Shown: positions 44,484 through 53,340 of the stretch, one piece after another
Layout: each line of letters begins with the position of its first letter
Numbering within the stretch: position 1 is the stretch's first letter
Assembly (NCBI RefSeq): GCF_011766325.1
Contig: NZ_BLLG01000002.1
Location: 310,001-374,000, forward strand
DNA from: Streptomyces pacificus
Lineage (GTDB): Bacteria > Actinomycetota > Actinomycetes > Streptomycetales > Streptomycetaceae
Length of the DNA stretch: 64,000 nt
Direction of reading: 5' to 3'
The notes under the pieces: model-generated
The model's database searches: none
Seen by the model: the letters and a program-made list of their open reading frames with translations, nothing else
What the model was told of the DNA's origin: nothing
Program-made: the position numbers and the translations under genes

Positions 44484-45860
44484 GTGCTTCGAGTCGCCGT
44501 CGTCGGATCCGGGCCGAGCGGGGTGTACACCGCTCAGGCCCTCGTCCAGCAGTCCCTTGTGCCGGATGTCCGCGTGGACGTCCTGGACCGGCTCCCGTGC
44601 CCCTACGGGCTGGTGCGGTACGGGGTCGCGCCCGACCACGAGAAGATCAAGTCCCTGCAGGGCACACTGCGGACGGTCCTGGAGGACGACCGGATCGGCT
44701 TCGTCGGCAATATCGAGGTGGGCGCGCGCGGTCTGGCTCCGGGTCGCCTGCTGCGGCTCTACCACGCGGTCGTCTACTGCGTCGGGGCCGCGAGGGACCG
44801 CAGGATGGGGATTCCCGGGGAGGATCTGCCGGGGAGCTGCTCGGCCACCGACTTCGTGTCCTGGTACAGCGCCCACCCGGACGCCGCGGGCAGCGGGTTC
44901 ACCCTCGGTGCCCGGTCGGCGGTGGTCATCGGGGTGGGCAACGTCGCCGTCGACGTGACCCGGATCCTGGCGCGGGGCGCCGCGGAGCTGCGGCCGACCG
45001 ACGTACCGCACGACACGCTGGGCGCCCTGGCCGGCAGCCGGGTGCGCGAGGTGCACATGGTCGGCAGACGGGGCCCGTCGCAGGCGAAGTTCACCACGAA
45101 GGAGCTGCGGGAGCTGGGCTCGCTGCCGGACGCCTCCGTCCGCGTCGAACCGGCCGACCTCGCCCTGGACCCCGGCTACGCCGACGCGTCGGCGCTGCCG
45201 GCGGTCAACCGGCGCAACCTCGACGTGGTGCGCGGCTGGGCGGCGGCCGGCGAGGACACCGCGGGGGCGCGGGCCCGGAGCATCCGGATCCGCTTCTTCC
45301 TGCGCCCGGCGGAGCTGCTCGCCGAGGGCGGGCGGGTCGCCGCGGTGCGCTTCGAGCGGACGGTCCCGGACGGCTCGGGCGGGCTGCGCGGTACGGGCAC
45401 ATACGAGGAGGTCGAGGCCCAGCTGGTGCTGCGGGCGGTCGGCTACCGCGGCGCGCCCCTGGAGGGGCTGCCCTTCGACGCCGCACGGGGCACGGTGCCG
45501 CACCGGGCCGGCCGGGTCGTCCGGGAGGACGGCGCGTCCTCCGGGGAGTACGTCGCGGGCTGGATCAAGCGGGGCCCCACCGGGGTGATCGGCACCAACA
45601 GGCCCTGCGCCAAGGAGACGGTGGCGTCGGTCCTCGAGGACGCCCCCGCGTTGTCGGCGCGCCCGCTGCCGGACGAACCGCTGGACGTGCTCAGGGACTG
45701 GGGGCATCGCCCCGTGGAGTGGCCGGGCTGGCTGGCGATCGAGGAGGCCGAGTACGCACTGGGCCGGTCGCTGGGGCGCCGCTCGGTGAAGATCGCCGAC
45801 TGGGAGGGGCTGCTGAGCGCGGCCGGTGTCGACATGGCTCCGCAGCTGCCCGCGGCATAG
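44484..45860 (+). CDS. FprA/adrenodoxin reductase-like ferredoxin-NADP+ reductase
   Basis: A 458-residue FAD/NADP oxidoreductase. FAD motif VVGSGPSGVYTAQAL at residues 7-21, YGLVRYGVAPDHEKIK (family signature), NADPH motif VIGVGNVAVDVTRIL, and a C-terminal YVAGWIKRGPTGVIGTNRP segment. Proteins of this type pass electrons between NADPH and ferredoxin, serving cytochrome P450s. No ferredoxin or P450 gene is next to it. The GTG at 44484 has AAGGAG upstream. A terminator lies between it and the convergent ArsR gene. Confidence 0.92.
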   Translation: MLRVAVVGSGPSGVYTAQALVQQSLVPDVRVDVLDRLPCPYGLVRYGVAPDHEKIKSLQGTLRTVLEDDRIGFVGNIEVGARGLAPGRLLRLYHAVVYCVGAARDRRMGIPGEDLPGSCSATDFVSWYSAHPDAAGSGFTLGARSAVVIGVGNVAVDVTRILARGAAELRPTDVPHDTLGALAGSRVREVHMVGRRGPSQAKFTTKELRELGSLPDASVRVEPADLALDPGYADASALPAVNRRNLDVVRGWAAAGEDTAGARARSIRIRFFLRPAELLAEGGRVAAVRFERTVPDGSGGLRGTGTYEEVEAQLVLRAVGYRGAPLEGLPFDAARGTVPHRAGRVVREDGASSGEYVAGWIKRGPTGVIGTNRPCAKETVASVLEDAPALSARPLPDEPLDVLRDWGHRPVEWPGWLAIEEAEYALGRSLGRRSVKIADWEGLLSAAGVDMAPQLPAA

Positions 45861-45896
45861 CGTCTGCTGGCCGCACTCCCGTGACCGAGTGGGCGA

Positions 45897-45925
45897 GGCA
45901 CCCGTGACCGGGCGGCACGGGTGCC
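45897..45925. terminator. Terminator between convergent genes
   Basis: Perfect 10-bp stem (ggcacccgtg / cacgggtgcc) and 9-base loop, between the reductase stop and the end of the ArsR gene. Confidence 0.7.
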
Positions 45926-45928
45926 AGG

Positions 45929-46279
45929 TCAGCCGCCGGCGCGGCGGGCCGCCTCCCCGGCGGCGGCGTTCAGCACGCTGTCGAGGAGGCCGGGGAACAG
46001 CGCGTCCAGATCGTCCCGGCGCACCCCGTTCATCTTCGCCGTACCGCGGTAGTCCTGCCGGATCACCCCGCTCTCCCGCAGCACGCGGAAGTGGTGCGTC
46101 GAGGTGGACTTGGTCACGGGCAGATCGAAGTACGAGCAGGACAGCTCGGCGTCGGCGGTCGCCAGTTCGGTCACCACCCGCAGCCGCACCGGGTCGGCGA
46201 GCGCGTGCAGCACGCCCTCGAGCCGGATCTCGTCGCGCGGGGGGTGGGCGAGTTCGCGGGGATGTGCGGCGGTGGTCAC
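45929..46279 (-). CDS. ArsR-type helix-turn-helix regulator
   Basis: A 116-residue winged-helix protein. LHALADPVRLRVVTELATAD and KSTSTHHFRVLRESGVIRQD form the helix-turn-helix. No metal-binding Cys motif of the classic ArsR type (ELCVCDL) is seen, only SCSYFDLPV, so the signal may be a thiol or something else. The GTG at 46279 has GGAG upstream. Divergent and nearby genes give no clear target: a 260-bp spacer separates it from ohr. Likely represses itself or an unlinked gene. Confidence 0.85.
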   Translation of the reverse strand: MTTAAHPRELAHPPRDEIRLEGVLHALADPVRLRVVTELATADAELSCSYFDLPVTKSTSTHHFRVLRESGVIRQDYRGTAKMNGVRRDDLDALFPGLLDSVLNAAAGEAARRAGG

Positions 46280-46539
46280 GAGAACTCCACTTCGGCTGGG
46301 GCTTCCATTGTACGAAGGCCGCCGTAGTCGACCGGCGCGTGCGGGCCGGTGCGGGGCCTCGACGGCCCCGTGCGGGCGCTCGCGCGGGACGGCCGACTCC
46401 GGTTTCGGCCCGCCGCCGCCGGCCTCGGCCCCGCCCGCCGTTCCCCGCCCCTGCCGCGCCCTGCCGCGCCCGGCCGCGGCGGGCCCGGAGGGACCGGAGC
46501 GGACCGGGCGCACGGCGGGGCACCGCCGGACCGAGCGGG

Positions 46540-46953
46540 CTACTCGACGACCAGTTCGACCGGGATGTTGCCGCGGGTGGCCTTGGAGTACGGGCAGACC
46601 TGGTGCGCCTGCTCCACCAGCCGCTCGCCGGTACCGCCCTCGAGCGACGCGGGCAGCTCCACCCGCAGGACCACGGCCAGCCCGAATCCGCCGTCCTCGT
46701 CCTTGCCGATGCCCACCTCCGCGGTCACCGAGATCTCCCCGGTGTCGACCTTCGCCTGGCGGCCGACGAGGCCGAGCGCGCTGGCGAAGCAGGCCGCGTA
46801 TCCGGCCGCGAAGAGCTGCTCCGGATTGGTGCCCTCGCCGCTGCCGCCCAAGGCGACGGGGGTCGCGAGCGGCAGGTCCAGCCGGCCGTCGGAGCTGACG
46901 GCGCGCCCGTCACGGCCGTTGGCAGTGGCGGCGGCGGTGTACAGCGCGTTCAT
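46540..46953 (-). CDS. ohr: Organic hydroperoxide resistance protein
   Basis: A 137-residue Ohr. Both catalytic cysteines are present: Cys55 in GYAACFASAL and Cys120 in AHQVCPYSKATRGN. It reduces organic hydroperoxides with a lipoyl donor. The length is typical. The ATG at 46953 is chosen for the family start (MNALYTA). It is divergent from a MarR-type gene with a reactive N-terminal Cys, the classical ohr-ohrR pair, with a palindrome between them. Confidence 0.95.
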   Translation of the reverse strand: MNALYTAAATANGRDGRAVSSDGRLDLPLATPVALGGSGEGTNPEQLFAAGYAACFASALGLVGRQAKVDTGEISVTAEVGIGKDEDGGFGLAVVLRVELPASLEGGTGERLVEQAHQVCPYSKATRGNIPVELVVE

Positions 46954-47018
46954 GGAAAACCATCCCTTGGTCGGTGGGCAGGGCCCGTGCGGTGGGCCGC
47001 ATGAGCCACTAGAGCACA

Positions 47019-47029
47019 CAATTCAATTG
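47019..47029. promoter_or_regulatory. OhrR-type operator
   Basis: 11-bp palindrome CAATTCAATTG in a low-G/C patch of the 114-bp ohr-ohrR spacer. It is close to the CAATT/AATTG half-sites known for OhrR. Confidence 0.7.
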
Positions 47030-47067
47030 CACACAACCCAAAGACCGGGGGCAGGTAACCTGACCCC

Positions 47068-47562
47068 ATGAAGACGACACCGGACACCGAGGAGGCCCTC
47101 CGCCTCGACCGCCAGATCTGCTTCTCGCTGCACACGGCCTCACGGGCCTTCAACGGCGTGTACCGGGCGGTGCTGAAGGACTTCGGCCTCACCTACCCCC
47201 AGTACCTCGTACTGCTGGTGCTCTGGGAGGACGGCGAGCTGCCGGTGAAGGCGATCGGCACCCGCCTCCGACTGGACTCCGGCACCCTGTCGCCACTGCT
47301 CAAGCGCCTGGAGGCGATCGGCCTCGTGGAGCGCCGACGCAGCACCGAGGACGAACGGTCGGTCACCGTGCGTCCGACGCCCGAGGGCGCCGCCCTGCGC
47401 AAGCGGGCCCATCTCGTGCCGCACAGGATCGCCGCCGCCACCGGACTCTCCCTGGAGGAGATCGGCGACCTGCAGGAGCGCCTGTCCGCACTGACCGCCA
47501 AACTCGACGGCGCCGACCTGGACCTCGACCCGCTGGACGGCTGCGCCGACCCCACCCACTGA
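47068..47562 (+). CDS. ohrR: OhrR-like MarR-family peroxide sensor
   Basis: A 164-residue MarR protein. The reactive cysteine of the OhrR family is Cys18 in LDRQICFSLH. The winged helix-turn-helix is visible in LTYPQYLVLLVLWED and GTRLRLDSGTLSPLLKRLEA, with the wing DERSVTVRPTPEG. Only the single sensing Cys is obvious, which fits the one-Cys class. It would repress ohr until oxidised by organic hydroperoxide. It is divergent from ohr. Confidence 0.92.
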   Translation: MKTTPDTEEALRLDRQICFSLHTASRAFNGVYRAVLKDFGLTYPQYLVLLVLWEDGELPVKAIGTRLRLDSGTLSPLLKRLEAIGLVERRRSTEDERSVTVRPTPEGAALRKRAHLVPHRIAAATGLSLEEIGDLQERLSALTAKLDGADLDLDPLDGCADPTH

Positions 47563-48014
47563 CCCCACCAGCCTCACGAGCCTCACCAGCGCCGCACCGA
47601 CCGGCCCCGCCGCCCGCGGCGCCGAGCGACACCGGCAGCCCGGCAGCCCGACACCGGGACAGGACCGGACCGCCCCCGACGGGGACGAGCAAGGCCGGAC
47701 GGGGTGGGGCCCCGTTCGACGACCACCGCCTGCACCGCCGCGGGACGGGCACGGCGGACGGGGCCGGACAGCCCCGGACGGGGAGGGACGAGGAGAGGCA
47801 AGGCGTGACGAGGGAGACGGGGGCGAACAGGGGCGAGGAGGGACGAGGAGGGGCGAGGAGGGACAGCGGCGAGCGGGGAGGGACGGGACGGGCGGAGGCG
47901 AACGGGGACCGGCCGGGCGCCGCCCGCATGACCGGCACTCTAGTTTGACAATTACCGTACTACGAGGGGTATCGTACGAGCGTCTTGTTCGACCCGCCGT
48001 AAATGGAGCCCCCC
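47563..48014. other. 452-bp spacer, purine-rich tract, no gene
   Basis: The top strand is almost all purine from about 47770 to 47905, with repeated gggacgaggag units. No gene is supported on either strand. At its right end a possible promoter (47945-47975) precedes the old yellow enzyme gene. Confidence 0.5.
47945..47975 (+). promoter_or_regulatory. Possible promoter of the old yellow enzyme gene
   Basis: -35 TTGACA (47945-47950), 19-base spacer and -10 TATCGT (47970-47975); part of a short interrupted repeat CGTAC...GTACG (47957-47977). Confidence 0.5.
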
Positions 48015-49094
48015 GTGAGCGCACTGTTCGAGCCGTACACCCTCCGGTCCGTGACCATCCCGAACCGCGTATGGATGGCCCCGATGTGCCAGTACAGCGC
48101 CGAGGCCGCCGGACCGGACGCCGGCGTCCCCACCGACTGGCACTTCGCCCACTACGCCGCGCGCGCCGCCGGCGGCACCGGGCTGATCCTGGTCGAGGCG
48201 ACCGCGGTCGTCCCCGAGGGCCGGATCAGCCCGCACGACCTCGGCATCTGGAACGACACCCAGGCCACCGCCTTCCGCAGGATCACCCGCTTCCTGAAGG
48301 ACCAGGGCACCGTCCCCGGCATCCAGATAGCCCACGCGGGCCGCAAGGCCAGCACGGACCGGCCCTGGACGGGTGGCGCACCGGTGGGCCCCGACGCCCG
48401 CGGCTGGCAGCCGGTCGCGCCGAGCCCGGTCCCGTTCGACGAGGGGCACCCGGTGCCCGACGAGCTGACCGCCGATCAGATCGCCGAGCTGCCCGGCCGG
48501 TTCGCCGAGGCCGCGCGGCGGGCACTGGACGCGGGCTTCGAGGTCGTGGAGGTGCACGGCGCACACGGGTATCTGATCGGCGAGTTCCTCTCCCCGCACA
48601 GCAACCACCGCACCGACGCCTACGGCGGCTCGTTCGAGAACCGCACCCGGTTCGCGCTTGAGGTCGTCGACGCCGTACGGGCGGTGTGGCCGCAGGAGCT
48701 TCCGCTGTTCTTCCGGATCTCCGCGACCGACTGGCTCGAGGAGAACGGCTGGACCGCCGACGACACCGTCCGTTTCGCGGCGCTGCTGCGGGAGCACGGC
48801 GTGGACCTCCTCGACGTCTCCTCCGGTGGCAACGCGCCGCGGGTACGCATTCCGGCGGGTCCGGGATACCAGGTGCCGTTCGCCGCCCGGGTCAGGAACG
48901 AGACGGAGCTGCCGGTGGCCGCGGTGGGTCTGATCACCGACCCGGCGCAGGCCGAGAAGGTCCTGGCGAACGGCGAGGCCGACGCGGTGCTCCTCGGTCG
49001 GGAGTTGCTGCGCAGCCCCTCGTGGGCCCGCAGCGCCGCTCGGGAACTCGGCGGGGCGGTCCGGATCCCCGAGCAGTACCACCGCTCGGTCTGA
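48015..49094 (+). CDS. Old yellow enzyme (YqjM-like) NADH:flavin oxidoreductase
   Basis: A 359-residue TIM-barrel FMN ene-reductase. Cys25 in MAPMCQYSAE is at the YqjM redox-sensing position; EVHGAHGYLIGEFLSP holds the catalytic/substrate-binding His pair, with HRTDAYGGSFENRTRF following. It reduces activated C=C bonds with NAD(P)H. The GTG at 48015 follows TGGAG; an ATG at 48003 is less likely. It is followed by an unusual long hairpin. Stress-related or xenobiotic detoxification is usual for the family. Confidence 0.9.
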   Translation: MSALFEPYTLRSVTIPNRVWMAPMCQYSAEAAGPDAGVPTDWHFAHYAARAAGGTGLILVEATAVVPEGRISPHDLGIWNDTQATAFRRITRFLKDQGTVPGIQIAHAGRKASTDRPWTGGAPVGPDARGWQPVAPSPVPFDEGHPVPDELTADQIAELPGRFAEAARRALDAGFEVVEVHGAHGYLIGEFLSPHSNHRTDAYGGSFENRTRFALEVVDAVRAVWPQELPLFFRISATDWLEENGWTADDTVRFAALLREHGVDLLDVSSGGNAPRVRIPAGPGYQVPFAARVRNETELPVAAVGLITDPAQAEKVLANGEADAVLLGRELLRSPSWARSAARELGGAVRIPEQYHRSV

Positions 49095-49169
49095 GCCCGT
49101 GCCCGGCGTGCGGCCGGCGGCCGGCGGCCGGCAGGCCCACATCGGCACCGGCACGACCGGGCACGGGCT
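49094..49169 (+). terminator. Long-range hairpin after the old yellow enzyme gene
   Basis: Perfect 13-bp arms (49094-49106 and 49157-49169) enclosing a G/C-rich loop with three cggccgg units. Confidence 0.55.
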
Positions 49170-49288
49170 GCGCCGGAGCCGGGCGCGGCCGGTCCCACCT
49201 GCGGATACGCCGACCCCGGGGGCCGCTGTCAGTGGGTGGGTGCAGACTGGCCCCTGTCCGCGACAACGGCGTCCTGGAGGTGTCGTCG

Positions 49289-50401
49289 ATGACCGAGGTT
49301 CTGCTGGCGGTAGGCACGCGCAAGGGGCTGTTCCTGGGGCGCCGGAAAGACGGCCGGTGGGAGCTGGACGGCCCCCACTTCAACGCCCAGGCCGTGTACT
49401 CCGTCGGGATCGACACGCGCCGCGGCGCCGTGCCGCGGCTGCTGGCCGGCGGGGACAGCGCGCACTGGGGCCCCTCGGTGTTCCACTCCGACGACCTCGG
49501 GGCGACCTGGGCGGAACCGGCCGTGCCCGCGGTGAGGTTCCCCAAGGACACCGGGGTCTCCCTGGAACGGGTCTGGCAGCTCCATCCGGCCGGGCCCGCG
49601 GCTCCCGGCGTGGTCTACGCGGGGACGGAGCCCGCGGCGCTGTTCCGCTCGGAGGACGCCGGGGAGACGTTCGACCTCGTCCGGCCGCTGTGGGAGCACC
49701 CCACCCGCCCGAAGTGGATGCCGGGCGGCGGCGGGGAGGCCGTGCACACCGTGGTCACCGACCACCGGGACCCCCGCCGGGTGATCGTGGCGGTCTCCGC
49801 GGCCGGGGTCTTCCGCAGCCTGGACGGCGGAGCCGCCTGGACCCCGTCGAACGACGGGGTCCAGGCGGCCTTCCTGCCCGACCCGAAGCCGGAGTTCGGC
49901 CAGTGCGTACACAAGATCGCCCAGGACGCAGGCGATCCCGACCGGCTCTACCTCCAGAACCACTGGGGGGTGTACCGGAGCGACGACGGGGGCGCCACCT
50001 GGACGGACATCGGCGCGGGCCTGCCGTCCGACTTCGGCTTCGCCGTCGTCGCCCATCCGCTCCGCCCCGGCGTCGCCTATGTCTTCCCGATCAACGCCGA
50101 CGCCGACCGGGTGCCCGCCGGGCGGCGCTGCCGGGTGTACCGGACGGTGGACGCGGGCGGGACATGGGAGCCGCTGTCGCGAGGGCTGCCCGAAGGGGAC
50201 CACTACGGCACCGTGCTGCGGGACGCGATGTGCACCGACGGCGCCGACCCCGCCGGGATCTACTTCGGCAACCGGAACGGCGAGCTGTACGCGAGCACGG
50301 ACGACGGCGACAGCTGGCAGCAACTCGCCTCCCACCTGCCGGATGTGCTCTGCGTCCGGGCTGCGGCGGTCGGTGGAAGAGACGCCGCGCGCGGCCAGTA
50401 G
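49289..50401 (+). CDS. BNR/Asp-box repeat beta-propeller protein (sialidase-like)
   Basis: A 370-residue protein made of repeats with Asp-boxes: [24 protein letters not shown] and STDDGDSW, the pattern of sialidase/VPS10-like beta-propellers. No signal peptide is visible, so it may be cytoplasmic; sialidase catalytic arginines are not recognisable. The ATG at 49289 has GGAGG upstream. It lies 10 bp before ung and could be co-transcribed with it. Function unknown. Confidence 0.8.
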   Translation: MTEVLLAVGTRKGLFLGRRKDGRWELDGPHFNAQAVYSVGIDTRRGAVPRLLAGGDSAHWGPSVFHSDDLGATWAEPAVPAVRFPKDTGVSLERVWQLHPAGPAAPGVVYAGTEPAALFRSEDAGETFDLVRPLWEHPTRPKWMPGGGGEAVHTVVTDHRDPRRVIVAVSAAGVFRSLDGGAAWTPSNDGVQAAFLPDPKPEFGQCVHKIAQDAGDPDRLYLQNHWGVYRSDDGGATWTDIGAGLPSDFGFAVVAHPLRPGVAYVFPINADADRVPAGRRCRVYRTVDAGGTWEPLSRGLPEGDHYGTVLRDAMCTDGADPAGIYFGNRNGELYASTDDGDSWQQLASHLPDVLCVRAAAVGGRDAARGQ

Positions 50402-50411
50402 AGTGACGACC

Positions 50412-51089
50412 GTGGCAGCACGACCATTGAAGGACATCGTCGATTCCGGGTGGGCCGAAGCCCTGGAACCCGTGGCCGAACGCATCGCCGCGATGGGCGA
50501 CTTCCTCCGCGCGGAGATCGCCGCGGGGCGGACGTACCTGCCGGCGGGCGCGCATGTGCTGCGCGCCTTCCAGCAGCCTTTCGAGGACGTGCGTGTCCTG
50601 ATCGTCGGTCAGGACCCCTATCCGACGCCAGGGCACGCCGTGGGGCTGAGCTTCTCGGTGGCCCCCGAAGTGCGGCCGCTACCGGGCAGCCTGGAGAACA
50701 TCTTCCGGGAGATGCACGGCGACCTCGGGCTCCCCCGGCCGTCGAACGGCGATCTGACGCCGTGGACCCGGCAAGGAGTGCTGCTGCTCAACAGAGCGCT
50801 GACCACCGCGCCCCGCAAACCCGCCGCCCACCGCGGCAAGGGGTGGGAGGAGGTCACCGAACAGGCCATCCGCGCCCTCGTCGCCCGCGGCACACCGCTC
50901 GTGTCCGTCCTGTGGGGGCGCGACGCGCGCAATCTGCGGCCGCTGCTCGGCGAACTCCCGGCGATCGAGTCGGCGCACCCCTCCCCCATGTCGGCCGACC
51001 GGGGCTTCTTCGGCTCCCGGCCGTTCAGCAGGGCGAACGACCTGCTCGTCCGCCAGGGTGCGCGACCGGTGGACTGGCGCCTCCCATGA
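50412..51089 (+). CDS. ung: Uracil-DNA glycosylase
   Basis: A 225-residue family 1 UNG. The catalytic motif is [19 protein letters not shown] (Asp68), with [11 protein letters not shown] for the DNA-binding loop and [21 protein letters not shown] for the second motif. It removes uracil from DNA. The GTG at 50412 gives the usual start ([10 protein letters not shown]). It overlaps the next gene by ATGA, an odd coupling of DNA repair with a sugar kinase-like gene. Confidence 0.95.
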   Translation: MAARPLKDIVDSGWAEALEPVAERIAAMGDFLRAEIAAGRTYLPAGAHVLRAFQQPFEDVRVLIVGQDPYPTPGHAVGLSFSVAPEVRPLPGSLENIFREMHGDLGLPRPSNGDLTPWTRQGVLLLNRALTTAPRKPAAHRGKGWEEVTEQAIRALVARGTPLVSVLWGRDARNLRPLLGELPAIESAHPSPMSADRGFFGSRPFSRANDLLVRQGARPVDWRLP

Positions 51090-52099
51090 CCGGCGGCGGT
51101 GCGGGCGACTGGGTCCTGGGAGTGGACTCCGGGGGCTCAGGCCTGCGCGTCGCCCTCGCCCCCGCCGCCGCACCGTCGTCCTCGCTGAGCTCGGCGCCCG
51201 GGGAACCGGTGCGCACGGGCGGCTCCGGGATCGAAGCGGCCCATCTGCTCCAGCAGTTGCTGCCGATGGCACGGGAGCTGCTGCGGCGGGCCGGGGTGGC
51301 GGTGCCGGCCGCCGCCGCCGTCGGAGCCGCGGGGATGGCCTCCCTCGGGGACGAGTTGGTGGCCGTGCTGCCCGGGGCGCTGTCGCGCGAACTGGGCGTG
51401 CGGCAGGTGGCGCTCGCCGCGGACGCGGTCACCGCGTACGCGGGTGCGCTCGGCCAGCGGCCCGGCGCGGTCGTCGCCGCCGGCACGGGGATGATCGCGA
51501 CCGGTACGGACCTGGCGAGCTGGCAGCGTGCCGACGGCTGGGGCCATCTCCTCGGGGACTGCGGATCGGGCGCCTGGATCGGGCGGGCGGGACTGGAGGC
51601 GGCACTTCGGGCCCACGACGGGCGCGCGGGGGGTTCCCCGGCGCTGCTTCAGCGGCTGGAGGACGTCTTCGGGCCGGCCGCGTCGCTCCCCGGGGTGCTG
51701 TATCCGCGCACCGACCGGCCGGCGGTGCTGGCCTCGTTCGCCCCCGAGGTCGCCCGCTGCGCCGACGACCCGGTCGCCGCGGGTATCCTCTCCGCCGCGG
51801 CGAGCCACATCGCGCAGACGGCCGCCGCAGTCTGTCCGCCCCCGTCGGCCGGTGACTGCCGAGTCGCCCTCACCGGAGGGCTGTTCGCGATGGGCGATCC
51901 GCTCCTTGTGCCGCTGCGCGGCGCCCTCGCCCGGGAACTCCCGCATGCCGAACCGGTGCCGGCGGCCGGAGACCCGCTCTCCGGCTCACTGACCGTCGCG
52001 GCAGCGCTCGCCGACGGGACGCTGAAGCTGCCGCACGATCCGCGGCTGCTCGTCCTCACAACCCCCCTTACCCGCCAGACCGGCACAGGCGACCGTTAA
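51086..52099 (+). CDS. BadF/BadG-type ATPase, N-acetylglucosamine kinase-like
   Basis: A 337-residue ASKHA-fold protein. [13 protein letters not shown] is the phosphate-1 motif; GTGMIATG the phosphate-2 motif, followed by [20 protein letters not shown] which matches eukaryotic-type GlcNAc kinases; [10 protein letters not shown] is the adenosine motif. It is expected to phosphorylate an amino sugar such as N-acetylglucosamine. The ATG overlaps the ung stop (ATGA). No transporter is near. Confidence 0.85.
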   Translation: MTGGGAGDWVLGVDSGGSGLRVALAPAAAPSSSLSSAPGEPVRTGGSGIEAAHLLQQLLPMARELLRRAGVAVPAAAAVGAAGMASLGDELVAVLPGALSRELGVRQVALAADAVTAYAGALGQRPGAVVAAGTGMIATGTDLASWQRADGWGHLLGDCGSGAWIGRAGLEAALRAHDGRAGGSPALLQRLEDVFGPAASLPGVLYPRTDRPAVLASFAPEVARCADDPVAAGILSAAASHIAQTAAAVCPPPSAGDCRVALTGGLFAMGDPLLVPLRGALARELPHAEPVPAAGDPLSGSLTVAAALADGTLKLPHDPRLLVLTTPLTRQTGTGDR

Positions 52100-52187
52100 C
52101 GAACTCATCGGGTAAACACGGACAGACGGCACTCGACCACCCCCTCCCTGATCAGGCACGACGACGAAACCAGTAGCATGCGGCGCC

Positions 52188-53108
52188 ATGAGCTCCCCCA
52201 CTGGGCCCGCATCCGGCCTGCCCGTACGAATGCCGCGACCCCGCCAGCCCGGGCGGCACCGCCGCCCGGAGCCCGTGGTGGCACCCGAGGGCGCGCCGAC
52301 CCTCGTTCTCGCCGTGCCCGGTACTCCCTCGTCCGCGATACGCGGCCTCGCCGAGGAAGTCGTCAGCATCGCCCGTTCCGAGCTGCCCGGCCTCGAGGCC
52401 GCCATCGGCTACATCGACGGCGACGACGCCGAGTACCCCACGCTGGGGAGCGTGCTGACCGGTTCCGCCGCGCTGCGCGAGGAGCGCTACGCACTGGCGA
52501 GGGCGGCCGGCCGCGAGATCGACGTGCCCGAGGGCCCGGCCTCCGTCGTGGTGCCGCTGCTCGCAGGCCCGGACGGCGCCCTGATCCGCCGGATCCGCCA
52601 GGCCGTCCTGGACAGCCGGGCGACGGCGGAGCTGACCGACGTCCTCGGCCCCCATCCGCTGCTCGCCGAGGCCCTCCATGTGCGGCTGTCCGAGGCGGGG
52701 CTGGCCCGAGCGGACCGGGCCCGCCTGTTCACCGTCGCCACCGCCGCGGACGGTATCGTCCTGGCCACCGTCGGCGGAGAGGAGGCGGTCCAGGCCGCGG
52801 GGATCACCGGGATGCTGCTCGCCGCACGGCTCGCCGTGCCCGTCATGGCGGCCGCGCTGGACCAGGAGGGCGCCATCGCGGCGACGGCTCGGGAACTGCG
52901 TACCGCAGGCTCCTCCCAGCTGGCACTGGCCCCCTACCTGGTCGGTCCTGAGCTGCCCGAGGGCCTGCTCGCGGCAGCCGCCGCCGAGGCGGGCTGCCCC
53001 ACCGCGGAACCGCTGGGCGCCTACCCCGCGATCGGCAGGCTGGTGCTGTCGCAGTACACGACGACGCTGGGCATCTCACCCCAGCCGCAGGGCGCCCAGG
53101 CGCGCTGA
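52188..53108 (+). CDS. CbiX/SirB-like protein lacking the usual catalytic His
   Basis: A 306-residue protein. The first domain resembles CbiX/SirB chelatases: after a Pro/Arg-rich N-terminus, LVLAVPGTPSSAIRGLAEEV corresponds to the strand where true chelatases have HGS; the His is absent here. VVVPLLAGPD, DVLGPHPLLAEALHVRL and a related second repeat (LALAPYLVGPELPEGL) follow. Streptomycete homologs are often labelled sirohydrochlorin chelatase, but the missing His makes metal insertion doubtful. The ATG has no strong RBS. It may be a structural relative with another role. Confidence 0.75.
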   Translation: MSSPTGPASGLPVRMPRPRQPGRHRRPEPVVAPEGAPTLVLAVPGTPSSAIRGLAEEVVSIARSELPGLEAAIGYIDGDDAEYPTLGSVLTGSAALREERYALARAAGREIDVPEGPASVVVPLLAGPDGALIRRIRQAVLDSRATAELTDVLGPHPLLAEALHVRLSEAGLARADRARLFTVATAADGIVLATVGGEEAVQAAGITGMLLAARLAVPVMAAALDQEGAIAATARELRTAGSSQLALAPYLVGPELPEGLLAAAAAEAGCPTAEPLGAYPAIGRLVLSQYTTTLGISPQPQGAQAR

Positions 53109-53340
53109 CCGCCGCCGCCCCGCCCAGCGCAGTGCAGTGCAGTGCGGGAGGCCCCGGCGCGGGAGGCCCCGCCGCAGAAACCCGCGAGGGAAAGCCCGGC
53201 GCGGGCCTCCTCGCGGACGCGGAGCACGGCCGGATCGGCCTCGCCGTGGGCCTGCCCGGTGGCGGCCGGCAATGCGGCGACTCGCCGGGCAGGCCGTCGC
53301 GCCGGGCGTCCCGACGGGGCGAACGCCGACTGGCGCGGCA

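Noticed and set aside
47770..47905. Coding sequence in the purine-rich tract
   Set aside because: All frames are low complexity; more likely structural DNA or simple drift.
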